Shown in pieces: positions 5,545-7,497 of a stretch of DNA of 7,497 nt. Each line of letters begins with the position of its first letter. Position 1 is the stretch's first letter. The stretch is from the NCBI GenBank assembly GCA_015661715.1, contig DQVN01000070.1, positions 1-7,497 of the forward strand. The letters are read 5' to 3'. The DNA is from Sulfurivirga caldicuralii (GTDB lineage Bacteria > Pseudomonadota > Gammaproteobacteria > Thiomicrospirales > Thiomicrospiraceae). The notes beneath the pieces were generated by a model, which saw only the letters and a list, made by a program, of their open reading frames with translations, was not told the origin of the DNA and made no database searches. Made by a program: the position numbers and the translations under genes.

Positions 5545-7022
5545 GTTGCCGCTTCACTCAGCAGCCATGCTATGAGCGTAGGCACCGGCCGACCGGTGGC
5601 GCCTTTCTTATCGCCGCTGAGCCAGGCGGTGCCGGCAATATCCAGGTGGGCCCATGGGCGGTTGTCTTCGATGAAGCGGGCCAGGAACTGTCCGGCGGTA
5701 ATGGTGCCGGCCGGGCGTCCGCCGATATTGGCCATGTCGGCAAAATTGGACTTGAGCTGTTGGTCATACTCCTCGCTCAAGGGCAGACGCCATAGGCGAT
5801 CATAGGTCCACTCACCCGTTTGCTGCAGTGTCTCGGCCAGCGTTTTGTCATTGCTCATCAGTCCGCTGATGTGGTGGCCCAGGGCGATAATGCAGGCGCC
5901 GGTAAGGGTGGCCAAATCGACAATCTTGGCCGGTTTGAACTGGCGTTGGGCCCAGGTGAGGGCATCACACAGGATCAGCCGACCTTCGGCGTCGGTGTTG
6001 AGAATTTCGATTGTTTGGCCGGAGAGCGAGGTGATCACATCGCCTGGTTTGGCGGCCTTGCCGGAGGGCATGTTTTCCGTGGCTGGGATGACGGCCACCA
6101 CATTGAGCTTGGGCTTCAGCTCGCCCAGGGCTTTGAAGGTACCCAGGACGGCAGCTGCCCCAGCCATGTCGTATTTCATCTCGTCCATGCCGGCGCCGGG
6201 TTTCAAGCTGATGCCACCGGAGTCGAAGGTGACGCCTTTGCCCACCAGGGCGATAGGAGGCGCATCTCCGGCGCCGTTGTAACGCAGGCTGATCAGCTTG
6301 GGCGGTGCCTCGGAGCCCCGCGCCACAGCCAGCAATGCTCCCATGCCGAGGCGCTCCATCTCTTCTCGTTCGATCACCTCCACTTCAAAGCCGTAGATCT
6401 GGCCTAATCCCACGGCCGTATCGGCCAAATATTGGGGCGTGCAGATATTGGGTGGCAGGTTGGCCAGATCCTGGGTCAGGGCCATGCCAAAGGCGGTAGC
6501 CTGCGCCTGGGTGATGATATCCCGGTGTGCTGGGGTGTCTTCAGCCCAGAAGGTGACCGCCGTCAGCACAGGATCGCGCTCTGGGCGGTCGCCCCGGCTT
6601 TCATGGCTGTAGTCATAGAAGCTGCGCTGGAGCTGTAATGTGTTGTGATACAGGGCCCAAACACTGTCTTCCGCATTGGGTACTTCGCTGTTCAGGGTGA
6701 TCAGGGCATGGCGGGCGCCCGAGTGATCCAGGGCGCTAGCGGTGGCGTTAACTGCATCCAGGTATTTTTTGACAGTTAATTTTTCTGCTTCACCTAAGCC
6801 GACCAGCAGCAGGCGCGGGCAGTTCAGGTTGGCGACGGTGTGCAGCATAAGGGTGTGGCCAACCTTGGGCTGAAAGTCTTTCTGTTCCACTAGCGCTTGA
6901 ATCAAGCCGTTGACGCCGTAGGTGGCAGCGGCGGCATTGCTGCTGCCGTCTGCATAAACCGGCACCACCAGGGTGTCGAAATCGCTTGGGTTGAGCGTGC
7001 AGTCAAATTGGATGGCTTTCAT
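5541..7022 (-). CDS. pepA: Leucyl aminopeptidase PepA (cytosol aminopeptidase, M17)
   Basis: A hexameric two-metal aminopeptidase releasing N-terminal residues, notably Leu, from peptides in the cytoplasm. In E. coli it is also a DNA-binding accessory protein for XerCD recombination at cer and a repressor of carAB; whether that applies here is unknown. The 493 residues are normal length. Metal ligands are K262, D267 (VGKGVTFDSGG, 260-270), D285 (MKYDMAG), D344 and E346 in the M17 signature NTDAEGRL (342-349); catalytic residues correspond to K274 and R348. These are offset by exactly 8 from E. coli numbering. The N-terminal domain (1-160) is the more variable, DNA-contacting one in E. coli. 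The start is firm: AGGAG at 7031-7035 is 8 nt upstream, with a second AGGAG at 7039-7043. It is the first gene of the minus-strand operon and divergent from lptF. Confidence 0.96.
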   Translation of the reverse strand: MKAIQFDCTLNPSDFDTLVVPVYADGSSNAAAATYGVNGLIQALVEQKDFQPKVGHTLMLHTVANLNCPRLLLVGLGEAEKLTVKKYLDAVNATASALDHSGARHALITLNSEVPNAEDSVWALYHNTLQLQRSFYDYSHESRGDRPERDPVLTAVTFWAEDTPAHRDIITQAQATAFGMALTQDLANLPPNICTPQYLADTAVGLGQIYGFEVEVIEREEMERLGMGALLAVARGSEAPPKLISLRYNGAGDAPPIALVGKGVTFDSGGISLKPGAGMDEMKYDMAGAAAVLGTFKALGELKPKLNVVAVIPATENMPSGKAAKPGDVITSLSGQTIEILNTDAEGRLILCDALTWAQRQFKPAKIVDLATLTGACIIALGHHISGLMSNDKTLAETLQQTGEWTYDRLWRLPLSEEYDQQLKSNFADMANIGGRPAGTITAGQFLARFIEDNRPWAHLDIAGTAWLSGDKKGATGRPVPTLIAWLLSEAAT

Positions 7023-7030
7023 GGAATTGT

Positions 7031-7043
7031 CTCCTGATCTCCT
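7031..7043 (-). promoter_or_regulatory. Tandem ribosome binding sites before pepA
   Basis: The minus strand reads AGGAGATCAGGAG: two Shine-Dalgarno cores 8 nt apart by start position. The proximal one (7031-7035) has ideal 8-nt spacing to the ATG, and the distal one may act as a standby site. Confidence 0.6.
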
Positions 7044-7064
7044 ATAATGTCTGCTTCATTATAG
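7042..7064. promoter_or_regulatory. Divergent pepA/lptF -10 boxes in a perfect inverted repeat
   Basis: CTATAATG (7042-7049) and CATTATAG (7057-7064) are perfect inverted arms around 7 bp. Each arm carries a consensus TATAAT: on the + strand at 7043-7048 facing lptF, and on the minus strand at 7058-7063 facing pepA. The pepA -35 would fall near 7080-7086 (minus TTTAAC or ATTTAA, a weak match); the lptF -35 near 7020-7025 is poor. Predicted start sites (about 7051 and 7055) overlap, so both promoters are unlikely to be occupied at once. Confidence 0.6.
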
Positions 7065-7084
7065 TGATTGGGCCTTAGTGTTAA

Positions 7085-7497
7085 ATGCGAATTCTTGACC
7101 GCTACCTGTTGGCAGAACTGTTTCAGGTATGGGTGGCGGTGCTGTTGGTGTTGTTGTTGATCACCTTTGGCACTCAGGCCAGCGAATTACTGACGGAGGC
7201 GGTGCAAGGGTCGGTGTCGCCGGCGCTGGTGGGCCATTTGCTGCTGCTGAAGCTGCCGCCGGCGCTGGAGGTGGTGGTGCCGTTGGTGATGCTGTTGGCC
7301 GCCCTGCTCACATTTGGCCGTTGGTATCAGGATCGGGAAATGGTGGTCCTTTACAGTTGCGGCATCTCGCCTGCTTATTTGCAGCGTCGGGTGGCGCTGT
7401 TTGCCCTGCCGATTGCGCTGTTGGCGCTGTTTAATGCCGGTTGGCTGGCACCCTGGAGTGAGGAAAAAAGTCGCTTAATGCTCACAGAAGCACAGCG
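7085..7497 (+). CDS. lptF: LPS export ABC transporter permease LptF (3' partial)
   Basis: One of the two inner-membrane permease subunits (LptF, LptG) that, with the ATPase LptB, extract lipopolysaccharide for transport to the outer membrane. The first 137 codons are open to the window end. Features in order: RILDRYLLAELF (2-13), the conserved amphipathic start; a first membrane helix about 14-33; a second around 52-78 containing PLVMLLAALLTFG; the conserved cytoplasmic segment DREMVVLYSCGIS at 83-95, matching the D-S-E-x-x-V-L-x-A-x-G-I-S pattern of the family; and a third helix about 101-120 ending in APWS. The start ATG is preceded by TTAA and no strong Shine-Dalgarno, so translation initiation may be weak. 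Divergence from pepA-holC is the usual gammaproteobacterial arrangement and supports LptF over LptG. lptG would be expected to follow outside the window. Confidence 0.93.
   Translation, partial: MRILDRYLLAELFQVWVAVLLVLLLITFGTQASELLTEAVQGSVSPALVGHLLLLKLPPALEVVVPLVMLLAALLTFGRWYQDREMVVLYSCGISPAYLQRRVALFALPIALLALFNAGWLAPWSEEKSRLMLTEAQ

Noticed and set aside
5355..5795. 146-codon + strand open frame spanning the pepA/holC junction
   Set aside because: Antisense to two clear genes and with no conserved motif.
5820..6407. 195-codon + strand open frame inside pepA
   Set aside because: Fully antisense to pepA, whose catalytic motifs are intact; composition reflects the opposite-strand codons.
7129..7434. 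101-codon + strand frame rich in Gly/Ala/Val
   Set aside because: Out-of-frame shadow of lptF, whose frame continues open through the window end and carries the conserved membrane segments.

Overview
The window looks like ordinary chromosomal sequence from a gammaproteobacterium or close relative of moderate GC content. This rests on the gene set: a gamma/beta-type AmpD, a long-chain flavodoxin, the proteobacterial clamp-loader subunit HolC next to PepA, a divergent LptF, and a paired PilT/PilU set of type IV pilus motors. No genus can be named from the sequence alone. No phage, insertion sequence, CRISPR array, tRNA or rRNA was seen.

Layout, left to right. (1) Positions 1-534: ampD on the + strand, missing only its first few codons at the window edge. 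(2) 518-745: a small minus-strand gene for a Cys-rich protein, converging on ampD and overlapping its end by 17 bp. (3) 825-1355: a long-chain flavodoxin gene on the + strand with a good ribosome binding site and an extended -10 promoter, followed by a strong hairpin. (4) 1356-1591: a gene-free gap with two related terminator-like hairpins, one facing each flanking gene. (5) 1592-7022: a minus-strand block read right to left as pepA, holC, pilT, pilU, an exported M14 murein-amidase-like gene, and a host-attachment/baeRF-like gene. The first five genes are packed with 4-bp stop/start overlaps or gaps of 1-6 bp, so they look like one operon. The last gene follows a 65-bp gap with its own candidate promoter. 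(6) 7085-7497: the start of lptF on the + strand, divergent from pepA across 62 bp, cut by the window end.

Working together: PilT and PilU are the retraction ATPases of type IV pili. AmpD (cytoplasmic muropeptide recycling), the exported M14 protein (probable murein stem-peptide cleavage) and LptF (LPS export) all belong to cell-envelope metabolism. HolC (replication) and PepA (aminopeptidase and, in E. coli, DNA-binding protein) are an old proteobacterial neighbour pair next to lptF. The less usual features are pilTU plus the M14 gene in the position where valS follows holC in E. coli, the mirror-image -10 boxes between pepA and lptF, and the duplicated terminator-like repeat. No clearly undescribed system is visible.
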